This document shows, in pieces, positions 31,720 to 39,293 of a stretch of 64,000 nucleotides of DNA (the stretch's first letter is position 1; every line of letters starts with the position of its first letter). The notes below the pieces were generated by a model. That model was not told the DNA's origin and did no database searches. It worked only from the letters and a program-made list of their open reading frames with translations. The DNA lies in the IMG/VR virus record IMGVR_UViG_3300009168_000041, positions 1-64,000 of that record, one strand, 5' to 3'. Both the position numbers and the translations under genes were made by a program. The stretch is from a virus.

Positions 31720-31743
31720 TCCCCGGCAAAGTGTACCACTACC
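31720..31743 (-). repeat. right terminal inverted repeat of the element
   Basis: Read on the minus strand it begins GGTAGTGGTACACTTTG and ends CGGGGA, matching the left end at 27964-27986. Confidence 0.75.
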
Positions 31744-31887
31744 TGGCAGTTTCCTGATTTGCGGAAGTCGTGGACGAACGTTATCATAAGGCAATTGGCG
31801 GAGTGGTATGAGCCGGCGGTGCGACTGCAAGAGAAGTTCAATTGGTGGCTGTTTCTGGCCAGAGAAACGCGAGCGGCGGCGATATGA
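31744..31887 (+). pseudogene. probable 3' remnant of the interrupted methyltransferase gene
   Basis: Immediately outside the right repeat one frame stays open to a TGA that overlaps the next ATG as ATGA, the pattern of intact genes in this operon. It encodes RQLAEWYEPAVRLQEKFNWW and LFLARETRAAAI. The 5' remnant ends at 27963. Together they are shorter than a normal enzyme, so a central part is missing. Confidence 0.4.
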
Positions 31888-32717
31888 GTGATAGTAGAGG
31901 CACGGTTGGTAACGGCGGAACGGGCGGTAACAGAAGCAATGGCGATCATCGCGGCTGTTTTGTCCGGGCCCTCTGGGGCGACCGCCTTATCCCCATTTTT
32001 CAGCAAGTGCTAGACGAGGTAACGTGGTGCCTGGAGCAGCCGCACCAACCGGCCCCGACGGCCTGGTATGCCTACGGGTGGGAAAATTACAAGTGGCTGA
32101 AGCAGCATGGTTGCGACGCGGAACTCTTGGATGAACTGCCGTTCCGGGTCTTCGCGAACGCCACGGCAGAAGAGAATGCGGACCCGGAGTATATCACGCG
32201 GTACGGCAGTTCAATGTGGCGGCACAAGTATCCCGCGATCCGCGAGGCATTGCGGCATTATCCAGCCGTCGTGTGGATGGACTTGGATACGGTTCTAACG
32301 GGACCATTGCCGAAAGACTTCTGGGGCCGCATGGCTGCCGGTGCGGAATTCCAATGCACGCTACAGCAAAATTTCCGCAAGCGGGCGGGCTGGCGAGGGC
32401 TCGACAATGAGCCGCGTAAAACGCCGGGCGGAAATTGGATGTACTTTCGCGGCACGAATGCCATAGACCGGCTGTTGCGCCTCTACGAAGAGCATCCAGG
32501 TGAATGGGACTTGACGGTGCTGGCACGCCTCACCGATGAACTTATGGGGGGGACGTGGCTGGGTTCGGCGGCGTACAAGGAACAAGGGTACGAACCCTAT
32601 TGTCATTCGCTCGGGCGGCGGGCGGGCCGGCAGATATACCCGCCTGAGGAAACGCTTTTCCTGACCCACTGGCGGAAGACCGGGCTCGTTAAGATTGGGA
32701 AGCGGGGAAGCAAGTAA
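31884..32717 (+). CDS. glycosyltransferase-like protein, FVRxLWGD family (paralog 3)
   Basis: A 277-residue protein from ATG 31884. A Gly/Asn-rich lead of 23 residues precedes GCFVRALWGDRLIPIFQQVL. It has YGSSMWRHKYPAIREALRHY, VVWMDLDTVLTGPLPKDFW with D-x-D, WMYFRGTNAIDRLLRLYEEH and LTDELMGGTWLG. Most like the copy at 26973, from which the transposon now separates it, so the two were probably near neighbours formed by duplication. Confidence 0.6.
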   Translation: MSDSRGTVGNGGTGGNRSNGDHRGCFVRALWGDRLIPIFQQVLDEVTWCLEQPHQPAPTAWYAYGWENYKWLKQHGCDAELLDELPFRVFANATAEENADPEYITRYGSSMWRHKYPAIREALRHYPAVVWMDLDTVLTGPLPKDFWGRMAAGAEFQCTLQQNFRKRAGWRGLDNEPRKTPGGNWMYFRGTNAIDRLLRLYEEHPGEWDLTVLARLTDELMGGTWLGSAAYKEQGYEPYCHSLGRRAGRQIYPPEETLFLTHWRKTGLVKIGKRGSK

Positions 32718-32739
32718 CACGGGAAGGACCAGGTAATAT

Positions 32740-33321
32740 ATGAAGCGATATCATCATGACTTTTGCCGAAACGCAATTGCCAGGTGCCGCGAGTCAGTAC
32801 GCGGCACGCTCTGGGCGGCGGAAATCGGCGTGGCCAGCGGCGAAAATTCGGCGGAGATGCTGAAAGCCTTTCCGGATTTGCACCTCCTGATGATTGATCC
32901 TTGGTCGGGGAACGCGGACTATCTCCAAAGCCTTCCAAGGAAAGGGGCATGGGCCGAACTGCTCAAGGATGTCGATGGGTTGCTTCGGGAGCAGCAGAAG
33001 TGGTATGAGACGGCAGTTCGGAATACGGAGTTTGCCAGTACCCGCCGGGTTGTAATCCGAATGCCGTCGGTCGAGGCCGCCACTATCATACCCGACGGCC
33101 TGCTGTCTTTCGTTTTCATCGACGGAGACCACCGCCAGCAATCCGTGGATGCCGATATGCGGGCGTACTGGCCGAAGGTGCGGCCGGGCGGGATATTCGC
33201 GGGGCACGACTACGGGACGAGGGGGCATATTTCGGTTGGTCTGGCCGTGAATCAGTGGTTTGCGGAAACGGGTCTGCAATTTCAGGTGTTAGGACGTTGC
33301 TGGTATCACGATAAGGTATAG
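32740..33321 (+). CDS. class I SAM-dependent methyltransferase
   Basis: A 193-residue protein. Motif I is AAEIGVASGENSAEMLKAF; the second acidic turn is LLMIDPWSG. LLSFVFIDGDHRQQSVDADM and WPKVRPGGIFAGHDYG are the signature of the Methyltransf_24 group, often found with sugar or lipopolysaccharide genes. A related gene is at 59356. Likely methylates a sugar made or attached by the neighbouring enzymes; the substrate is unknown. Confidence 0.8.
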   Translation: MKRYHHDFCRNAIARCRESVRGTLWAAEIGVASGENSAEMLKAFPDLHLLMIDPWSGNADYLQSLPRKGAWAELLKDVDGLLREQQKWYETAVRNTEFASTRRVVIRMPSVEAATIIPDGLLSFVFIDGDHRQQSVDADMRAYWPKVRPGGIFAGHDYGTRGHISVGLAVNQWFAETGLQFQVLGRCWYHDKV

Positions 33322-33327
33322 GGCTTT

Positions 33328-34065
33328 ATGCGGGCTGCTGCGTTTGTTAGCGGGCTCTGGGGCGACGCGGTGACGCTGGCATACCCTGGTCAGCGGCCAT
33401 ATAAGGTGTTGGACGATGCTCGGGCCACGGCCGCGTGGGAGCACAAGGCAGAGCCGCGGCTGGCATTTGCCTTCGGCCAGACGAACGCCGACTTCCTGCA
33501 TTCGTTGGGGTTCCGCGAGAAGCTACTGAATGCCGAGGCGGTAGTCAACTACACGGGGGCGACAGAACGCAACCCAAATTCAGTTGGCTCATTCAACTTT
33601 GGGGCGTCGATATGGCGGCAGAAGATTGAGTGCATGGTGGCGGCATTCGAGGAGCCGGGCGTCAGGGAAATCGTCTGGCTCGATTGGGACATCCGGCCAA
33701 TGGTTCCCGTGCCGGCCGACTTCTGGGGACAGTTGCAACGTGGCCAGCCATTCCAAGCGGCACTAACCCAGCGGCACCGCAAGCAATGCTCGTGGCGTGC
33801 CACCGAACCACGTAAGCTTCACCACGGCGGATTCGTTTATGTTCGCGGATACGATACGGTATGCCGGTTGGCTGAATTAGCGGAGACGCGGCCTGAATTG
33901 AATGACGAACTACTCTACGGGTTGCTGGTTGATGAGCTAATGGGCGGCAAGTGGCTTGGGAGTGAGCAGTACAAGGAAATGGGATTCGAGCCGTGGTGTT
34001 ACAACGTGGCGAATGGGGCAGTGTTTCCGAAAGAGAACGAGGTCTTTCGCAACTGCGGGAGGTGA
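33328..34065 (+). CDS. glycosyltransferase-like protein, FVRxLWGD family (paralog 4)
   Basis: A 245-residue protein. MRAAAFVSGLWGDAVTLAYP, FGASIWRQKIECMVAAFEEP, IVWLDWDIRPMVPVPADFW (D-x-D), GGFVYVRGYDTVCRL and LVDELMGGKWLG follow the family order. Closest to the copies at 25240 and 35461 (WLDWD; SWRATEPRKLHHGGF resembles LWRKIQPRILHHTWF). It starts six bases after the methyltransferase gene. Confidence 0.6.
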   Translation: MRAAAFVSGLWGDAVTLAYPGQRPYKVLDDARATAAWEHKAEPRLAFAFGQTNADFLHSLGFREKLLNAEAVVNYTGATERNPNSVGSFNFGASIWRQKIECMVAAFEEPGVREIVWLDWDIRPMVPVPADFWGQLQRGQPFQAALTQRHRKQCSWRATEPRKLHHGGFVYVRGYDTVCRLAELAETRPELNDELLYGLLVDELMGGKWLGSEQYKEMGFEPWCYNVANGAVFPKENEVFRNCGR

Positions 34066-34068
34066 GGC

Positions 34069-34851
34069 GTGCGAGGATGCTTCGTTCGGCTGCTGTTCGG
34101 CGATTCCCTGGTTGACCGCCGCGAGGCAGTTGTCCGCGAGGTATCGCTATCCCGCCAGTTCCCGCAGCCGGAGCCGCTTGTCTTCTGGGCAATGGGGCGC
34201 GAAAATCTGGAGATTGCCAGGGCGGCCGGATGGGACGCCAAACTGCTATGCGAAGAGTCGGTATTGAACCTCACTGGCCAGACGGAACGGCACCCGGAAC
34301 GCGAGCGTGGGTTCTTGCCGTATGGAACCAATGTTTTCAACGCAAAGTTTCTGGCCCTTCAAGAGACAATACGCCTCGGGTACGACCAGGCCGTCTTTCT
34401 GGATCTTGATATCGGCATGGTTCAGCCTTTGCCGGCCGACTTCTGGGAACGACTTGAAGCGGGCCGCGAAATTCAGACTGGGCTTCGCACCTATCACCGG
34501 AAGATATGCAAGTGGCGTCGTGACGGGCAGCGGACGGTATGCTGGGCGGCAGCCATTTACGTTCGCGGCCTGTCGATTTGCGAGCAACTACTTGCCGCCG
34601 CCCGCCAGCATCCAGAGTGGTATGAACAGTGGATTATGTCGCTCGTGACTGACAACATGCTGGGTGGGTGGACGAACGCAGATGCCTACCGAAGTGCCGG
34701 CTTCTACTTCCCGTACCTTGAGCAGAAGCTATGTTTTCCGGCCGACGTTCCCGTGTTCCGGCCCGTATTAGACAAAGGGTTTTCACCCATGACGAAACAC
34801 CCCGAGGCTTGGGTTGAGCACGTGATAGCCGTTCAGTCTCAGAATACTTGA
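34069..34851 (+). CDS. glycosyltransferase-like protein, FVRxLWGD family (paralog 5)
   Basis: A 260-residue protein from GTG 34069 with GGGAGGTGAG upstream. MRGCFVRLLFGDSLVDRREA, NVFNAKFLALQETIRLGYDQ, AVFLDLDIGMVQPLPADFW (D-x-D), AAIYVRGLSICEQLL and VTDNMLGGWTN are the family motifs. This copy is the most diverged (FLDLD, M-L-G-G) and has an extra C-terminal 30 residues. Confidence 0.6.
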   Translation: MRGCFVRLLFGDSLVDRREAVVREVSLSRQFPQPEPLVFWAMGRENLEIARAAGWDAKLLCEESVLNLTGQTERHPERERGFLPYGTNVFNAKFLALQETIRLGYDQAVFLDLDIGMVQPLPADFWERLEAGREIQTGLRTYHRKICKWRRDGQRTVCWAAAIYVRGLSICEQLLAAARQHPEWYEQWIMSLVTDNMLGGWTNADAYRSAGFYFPYLEQKLCFPADVPVFRPVLDKGFSPMTKHPEAWVEHVIAVQSQNT

Positions 34852-34866
34852 TAACGGAATCGCCCC

Positions 34867-35457
34867 ATGTTTCCACCCTGGATGCACCTAAATCCCGCAT
34901 ACTCGAAATACAAAATCGGCCAATGGTCCTACGGGAAGCCGACGATTAACGACTATGGTATGCCCGCGTCGGCCGTGACTATCGGGAAGTTTTGCTCGAT
35001 TGGCGGCGGGACACTTTTCATTCGCGGCCAGCACAGTATGGATATTGTCAGTACAGGTGGCGTCGCACTGTATCTGACTTCCGACAGAGAGTTGCGATCT
35101 AAGCTTGTCGGCCTTGACCCGCGCGGGGATATCACCGTCGGAAACGACGTGTGGATTGGGTACAACGTCATCCTCATGCCCAACGTAACCATCGGCGACG
35201 GGGCAGTCATTGGTGCATCGGCCGTCGTGACTCGGGACATCCCGCCATACGCCGTTGCGGTTGGCGTGCCGGCCCGCGTCCACCACATTCGGTTCCCGCC
35301 AGACGTAGTTGAGGCGTTGCTTCGCATTCGCTGGTGGGACTGGCCAGACGATGTGGTGCGGGCGCGAATTGCCGATATCCAGTCGAACGACGTGGCTGGG
35401 TTTGTTGCTAGGTACGATCCGCTCAAGGCGGCGGCGTCAGCAAAGGGAACAGCATGA
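34867..35457 (+). CDS. hexapeptide-repeat acyltransferase (CatB/LbH-like)
   Basis: A 196-residue protein. Left-handed beta-helix hexapeptide repeats run from [18 protein letters not shown] through [18 protein letters not shown] and [20 protein letters not shown], with the conserved His in RGQHSMD. The [12 protein letters not shown] segment and helical C-terminus ([13 protein letters not shown]) are typical of xenobiotic/sugar O-acetyltransferases. It likely acetylates a sugar in the cluster's product. Confidence 0.85.
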   Translation: MFPPWMHLNPAYSKYKIGQWSYGKPTINDYGMPASAVTIGKFCSIGGGTLFIRGQHSMDIVSTGGVALYLTSDRELRSKLVGLDPRGDITVGNDVWIGYNVILMPNVTIGDGAVIGASAVVTRDIPPYAVAVGVPARVHHIRFPPDVVEALLRIRWWDWPDDVVRARIADIQSNDVAGFVARYDPLKAAASAKGTA

Positions 35458-35460
35458 GCA

Positions 35461-36216
35461 ATGATGCGAGTAACAAGTATGAGAAACGTATTTGTCCGCG
35501 GCCTGTGGGGCGACGAAACGACGCAACGCCGGCCGAAGCGGCATGGGCATTCCCTGGCTGACGAGATTAAGGAAACCCGCGACTGGCAGTACCGCGAATC
35601 GCCGCTTCTGGTTTGCAGTTTCGGGCGGCCGAACCACGATACCCTGGCTGAACTAGGCATCCCGTCCACGATGCTCTTCTCGGACGGGGTTATCAATTAC
35701 TCGGGGGCCGCCTCCCGCGACTCTACTGGGCGACGCGGTTGGGTCAACTATGGGTCGGATATCTCCCGGCAGAAATTCGAGTGCATTGCCGCCGCGTTAG
35801 AGTCGAACGACGCGGCCCTCTGGATTGACTGGGATGTTCGGCTTGTCGAGCCGCTGCCGGAAGATTTTTGGGGCCGGATGAATTCCGGTCCGCCCATGCA
35901 GGCACCGCTTGGGTTCGGATACAAAAACAAGCAGTGCTTATGGCGAAAGATTCAACCACGAATCTTGCACCACACATGGTTTCTGTACGTCCGGGGGATG
36001 GCGATAGCGCGGCGGCTTTTGGCTGTTGCGGCGGAATACCCCCTGGAATACGACGAACGGATTGCGGCCCGCGTGTTCGATGAGTTGTCCGGCGGCTGGA
36101 AAGGCACAGAAACGTACATAAGGGAGGGCTACCAGCCGTACTGTGCGGAGCATATCACGGGCGATATGTTTGGGTACAAGGCGGAGCAGCTGGTTTTTCA
36201 ATGTCAAGGGAAGTAG
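35461..36216 (+). CDS. glycosyltransferase-like protein, FVRxLWGD family (paralog 6)
   Basis: Up to 251 residues; ATG 35461, 35464 and 35479 are all possible starts. NVFVRGLWGDETTQRRPKRH, YGSDISRQKFECIAAALESN, ALWIDWDVRLVEPLPEDFW (D-x-D), TWFLYVRGMAIARRLLAVA and VFDELSGGWKG are the family motifs. The last conserved block has S-G-G where the others have M-G-G or L-G-G. Confidence 0.6.
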   Translation: MMRVTSMRNVFVRGLWGDETTQRRPKRHGHSLADEIKETRDWQYRESPLLVCSFGRPNHDTLAELGIPSTMLFSDGVINYSGAASRDSTGRRGWVNYGSDISRQKFECIAAALESNDAALWIDWDVRLVEPLPEDFWGRMNSGPPMQAPLGFGYKNKQCLWRKIQPRILHHTWFLYVRGMAIARRLLAVAAEYPLEYDERIAARVFDELSGGWKGTETYIREGYQPYCAEHITGDMFGYKAEQLVFQCQGK

Positions 36217-36234
36217 GGGGCGGTACGAAGGCCC

Positions 36235-36972
36235 ATGAATCTGAGTATTGAACTCAACGTCACACTCGCCTGCAACGCCCGCTGCCGCTGCTGCGACCGC
36301 CTATGCGACAAGTTCCCAGAACGGACTGAGCACATGGAAGTCTGCCAGGTGGAAAGATTCCTGACTGAGGCTCGGCTGGCCGGCGGCGTAAGCAAGGTTC
36401 GCGTCTTGGGCGGCGAGCCGACGCTTCATCCACAGATAGACGCAATCATGCGGCTTCTGGTCGATGCCATTCACGACGGAACGGTCGGGGCTGTCGAGGT
36501 GAACACCAATACGATATCGCCTACTTGGAAGGCCCACCGCGACGCCTGCCTTGATCCCAAAGTGCGATGGGACCGCTCGCCGCCGAATCGCAAACACCAC
36601 CTGCCTTTTTTGTGGGCCCCGAAAGACTTGGGGTTCGCGACCACCGGGCCGTGCCGCCACCCGGTTCAGTGTGGGTTCAGCCTGGATTCGCTCGGTTGGT
36701 TGCCGTGCAGCCCGGCGATTGCCATTACCCGCCTGTTTTTCGGCGGCCGGCATTACCGCCAGGCCATGCCGGACGGAACGGCGTGGGGGTGCGAAGACCT
36801 ATGCCCGCTGTGTATTTACTCGATGCCGCGCGGGTGGCGAATCAGGAACCGGCGAAAGCTTCGCGATTTTACGGCGGCGATGAAAGAGCCAACGCGGTCC
36901 TGGGCAGACGCTCTGAAAGAGGCGACACAGAAGGCACCTGCGGAAGCATCGCAAGGGAACCCCAATGGGTAA
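36235..36972 (+). CDS. radical SAM protein with SPASM-like C-terminal Cys cluster
   Basis: A 245-residue protein. The N-terminal TLACNARCRCCDR gives C-x3-C-x2-C for the radical SAM [4Fe-4S] cluster. VRVLGGEPTLHP is the GGEP SAM-binding motif. The C-terminal half has CRHPVQCGFSLDSLGWLPC and CEDLCPLC, resembling an auxiliary-cluster (SPASM) region. Radical SAM enzymes in glycan clusters often epimerise or dehydrate sugars, but a peptide substrate is also possible. Confidence 0.8.
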   Translation: MNLSIELNVTLACNARCRCCDRLCDKFPERTEHMEVCQVERFLTEARLAGGVSKVRVLGGEPTLHPQIDAIMRLLVDAIHDGTVGAVEVNTNTISPTWKAHRDACLDPKVRWDRSPPNRKHHLPFLWAPKDLGFATTGPCRHPVQCGFSLDSLGWLPCSPAIAITRLFFGGRHYRQAMPDGTAWGCEDLCPLCIYSMPRGWRIRNRRKLRDFTAAMKEPTRSWADALKEATQKAPAEASQGNPNG

Positions 36973-37513
36973 CGTCTTCTCAAAGGGCTCCCACCTCCCC
37001 ATCCTTGCCTATGCCGTCCGCAAAACGCAAGGAACGGTCATAGAGTGCGGGGTCGGCTACTTCTCGACACCGTTCCTCCACTATGTTTGCTGTCCCAACA
37101 GGCCGGTTGTGAGCCTAGAGCCGGATGAAAAATGGGCCAATCTGTTCACTGGGTTCGCGTGCGACGGCCACAGAATCGAACGGGTCGCCTCTACCGTGGT
37201 CGGATGGATTGATGCCCTAGCGGCGGCCTGCAATGCGTCACACATCGGAGTTGCTTTGATAGACCAAGATAACGACACGTTTGCTAACAGGGCGGCGACT
37301 GCCGGGTACCTCATCGACCGGGCTGATATCGTCGTGATTCACGATATGAAAATAGACAGCGGACATCATCGTCGGATACCAAAGCGCGTGCGGCGGGCGA
37401 AATTCGTTCGCTTCTTTCCTGACCACGGGGACAAGTATTGCTTCGGCACGATTGCGGCCAGCCAGCGAATCGACGTGCATAAGTGGCCCGAACTGACGTT
37501 TGAAAATGCGTGA
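36965..37513 (+). CDS. SAM-dependent methyltransferase-like protein
   Basis: A 182-residue protein overlapping the radical SAM gene by 8 bases. TVIECGVGYFSTPFLHYVC resembles motif I; VVSLEPDEKWANLF fits the next acidic strand, and GVALIDQDNDTFANRAATAG, IVVIHDM resemble the active-site region. The last gene of the cluster before a promoter-like element and a new module. Confidence 0.6.
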   Translation: MGNVFSKGSHLPILAYAVRKTQGTVIECGVGYFSTPFLHYVCCPNRPVVSLEPDEKWANLFTGFACDGHRIERVASTVVGWIDALAAACNASHIGVALIDQDNDTFANRAATAGYLIDRADIVVIHDMKIDSGHHRRIPKRVRRAKFVRFFPDHGDKYCFGTIAASQRIDVHKWPELTFENA

Positions 37514-37598
37514 ATACTACTTTGACGCAACCGCTTTGCTGGCAATATGTTAGCGTTGCGTATCGCCCCTGTTATGTACCTCCCGTACCGTTTTTCTC

Positions 37599-37630
37599 TT
37601 GACATACCCGCCCCTGATTGTGCAAACTAC
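37599..37630 (+). promoter_or_regulatory. promoter-like element TTGACA-N19-AAACTAC
   Basis: TTGACA at 37599-37604 and AAACTAC at 37624-37630. ATG 37638 lies only 7 bases further, so the transcript would be almost leaderless. Same layout as 18225-18256 and 55333-55364. Confidence 0.5.
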
Positions 37631-37637
37631 GCGAAAG

Positions 37638-37853
37638 ATGAATCGGTTCGACTGCTTTGAGTCCGAAGGCGGCCGGCGAACGGCAACAGTTGCCTCGGAA
37701 TCACTAGCGGCCGAAATGGAAAGGTTTCACCGAAACCGGTCTTACGGCCGTGTGACGGTGGAAGTGGACTTCCGGGCGGGCGAGCCGGTTCAAGTCACCG
37801 TGACCCCAAGGCTGACTATCACTGCAAGCAGCCTCATTTCCGGTGGCTCGTGA
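37638..37853 (+). CDS. small hypothetical protein
   Basis: A 71-residue protein from ATG 37638 (MNRFDCFESEGGRRTATVAS). It has a short helix (ESLAAEMERFHRNRSYG) then two strands (VTVEVDFRAGEPVQVTVTP). It stands alone between a promoter-like element and a strong terminator. No family recognised. Confidence 0.5.
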   Translation: MNRFDCFESEGGRRTATVASESLAAEMERFHRNRSYGRVTVEVDFRAGEPVQVTVTPRLTITASSLISGGS

Positions 37854-37889
37854 GCGAATGAAGTAGCATAGCCGGAGTATTCCATCGAG

Positions 37890-37944
37890 AAGCCCGGCGT
37901 CTGCGTTTGTGCCTGGTGCATGAATGCGGACGCCGGGCTTTTTT
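37890..37944 (+). terminator. strong intrinsic terminator
   Basis: An 18-bp stem with two G-T type differences (37890-37907 with 37923-37940) followed by six T (37939-37944). It separates the short gene from the serine-rich structural gene. Confidence 0.85.
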
Positions 37945-37964
37945 CGTTTTCGGGGAGCTTGGAA

Positions 37965-39293
37965 ATGGCGGACGCCGACTACGTAGAAGTCCATATCCAG
38001 TTCCCGCCCGCCGACACCGACGCCGTTAAGAATCGCCACATCAAAGCATGGGATGTGAACGCGGCCGAGGCGGGCACTGCTGGCCAGCCGTTCGTCAATA
38101 AGACGCTCGCCAACACCGTCAACTTCTACTCGTTCTCGTGCTTGAGTGGTGCCCGCATTCGCGTCGGCCAGTATGACGTAATGAACGGCGGTCGCGTGAC
38201 GGAGATGCACACGATCGAGTTCGGTGCCCATGCGGGGACGTGGGTGGAAACCGAATGGCTGTGGGTGAGCGACATCCAGGACCTCAGCGAATCGTCAAGC
38301 AGCACGTCCAGCACTTCCACCGCCGAGGTGAGCCGGTCGTCATCTTCCTCGACATCATCCAGTTCCAAGTCTACGGAATCGCTCAGCAGCTTCTCGTCGT
38401 CCACGGCTTCCACTGCATCCGTCACTTCGGAAAGCAGCCTGAGCACGACATCGACAAGCACGCTTGTTTCCACGTCTTCCACGAGCAGCAGCACGACATC
38501 GAGTTCCTCGTGGTCTTCGCCCAGCGTATCTACGCTATCGTCGCAAAGTGCGGCCAGCGAATCGTCGGCCAGCGAATCCAGCGAATCGTCAACCAGTTCG
38601 GCTAGCACGTCTTCTAGCAGCACGGCCGAAGCTTCCTGGTCGAGTTCCTCGACGACGAGCGGTTCTAGCAGCAGCACGTCAAGCGTTTCCACGACTTCTG
38701 GTAGCTCGTCTTCTAGCTCGTCCACGGTGGTGGCGTCCGGCTCGTCAAGTTCTACGTCAAGCAGCACCTCGTCTAGCACGTCCAGTAGCACGACGGAAAG
38801 CATTACCTCGGCTTCTTCGTTGAGCTACTCGACGGCAACTTCGTCTAGCACATCTTCGTCTAGCACGAGTGCATCTTCGCTGTCGAGCGCGTCTAGTGTT
38901 TCAGGTTCGTCGTCAAGCTCGAATAGCTCGTCTTCAACGGTTGTGGCTTCGTGGTCGTCAAGCAGCACATCAAGCAGTTCGTCGAAGAGTGAATCGTCGT
39001 CTTCGTCGAAGAGCGTATCGTCGTCTTCTTCCAATTCGGAAAGCTCAACCAGCACCGCCGGTGCTTCGTGGTCGTCTTCATCGTCGTCTAGCACGGCATC
39101 GGTTTCGAGTTCGTCCAGCAAATCTGTTTCGTCTTCCTCCACCTCAAGTTCGTCTAGCGCGTCGGTTTCGTCGTCGTCTTCCAAGTCGGTATCTTCTTCC
39201 TCGGCCTCTAGTTCCTCGACCGTCGAAATTTCGATGTCCAGTTCGTCCTCTACGTCTTCTTCCAGCACCAGTAGTTCGGAGAGCCAGGGATGA
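37965..39293 (+). CDS. serine-rich structural protein
   Basis: A 442-residue protein from ATG 37965. Residues 1-107 form a compact beta-rich domain (ADYVEVHIQFPPADTDAV, HTIEFGAHAGTWVETEWLW). From 108 to the end it is Ser/Thr with phrases such as STAEVSRSSSSS, STAEASWSSSS, STVVASWSSSS and STAGASWSSSS. The same phrases occur in the proteins at 13026, 47466 and 48736. Its end overlaps the prohead protease gene (ATGA), so it is made with capsid proteins. It could be a capsid fibre or decoration protein with a glycosylated stalk (inferred). Confidence 0.65.
   Translation: MADADYVEVHIQFPPADTDAVKNRHIKAWDVNAAEAGTAGQPFVNKTLANTVNFYSFSCLSGARIRVGQYDVMNGGRVTEMHTIEFGAHAGTWVETEWLWVSDIQDLSESSSSTSSTSTAEVSRSSSSSTSSSSKSTESLSSFSSSTASTASVTSESSLSTTSTSTLVSTSSTSSSTTSSSSWSSPSVSTLSSQSAASESSASESSESSTSSASTSSSSTAEASWSSSSTTSGSSSSTSSVSTTSGSSSSSSSTVVASGSSSSTSSSTSSSTSSSTTESITSASSLSYSTATSSSTSSSSTSASSLSSASSVSGSSSSSNSSSSTVVASWSSSSTSSSSSKSESSSSSKSVSSSSSNSESSTSTAGASWSSSSSSSTASVSSSSSKSVSSSSTSSSSSASVSSSSSKSVSSSSASSSSTVEISMSSSSSTSSSSTSSSESQG

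Larger units (their letters stand above)
27964..31743 (+). mobile_element. 3.8-kb transposon-like element with IS1-like transposase and passenger genes
   Basis: The ends are imperfect inverted repeats (27964-27986 and 31720-31743) sharing GGTAGTGGTACA and then nearly identical bases. Inside are a small gene (28432), a tRNA-like sequence, a ribbon-helix-helix gene on the minus strand, an IS1-like transposase, a terminator and two membrane-protein genes. The element lies between two parts of a methyltransferase gene and within a cluster of paralogous glycosyltransferases. No target-site duplication is visible, so flanking DNA may have been lost. Confidence 0.7.

Noticed and set aside
27940-31770. 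Target-site duplication at the transposon borders
   Set aside because: Bases outside the two terminal repeats (ACGCCGC on the left, TGGCAGT on the right) do not match, so no duplication is claimed.
34953-35696. Minus-strand frame of 247 codons opposite the acyltransferase gene
   Set aside because: The + strand has clear hexapeptide repeats; the minus frame has no domain and no ribosome site.
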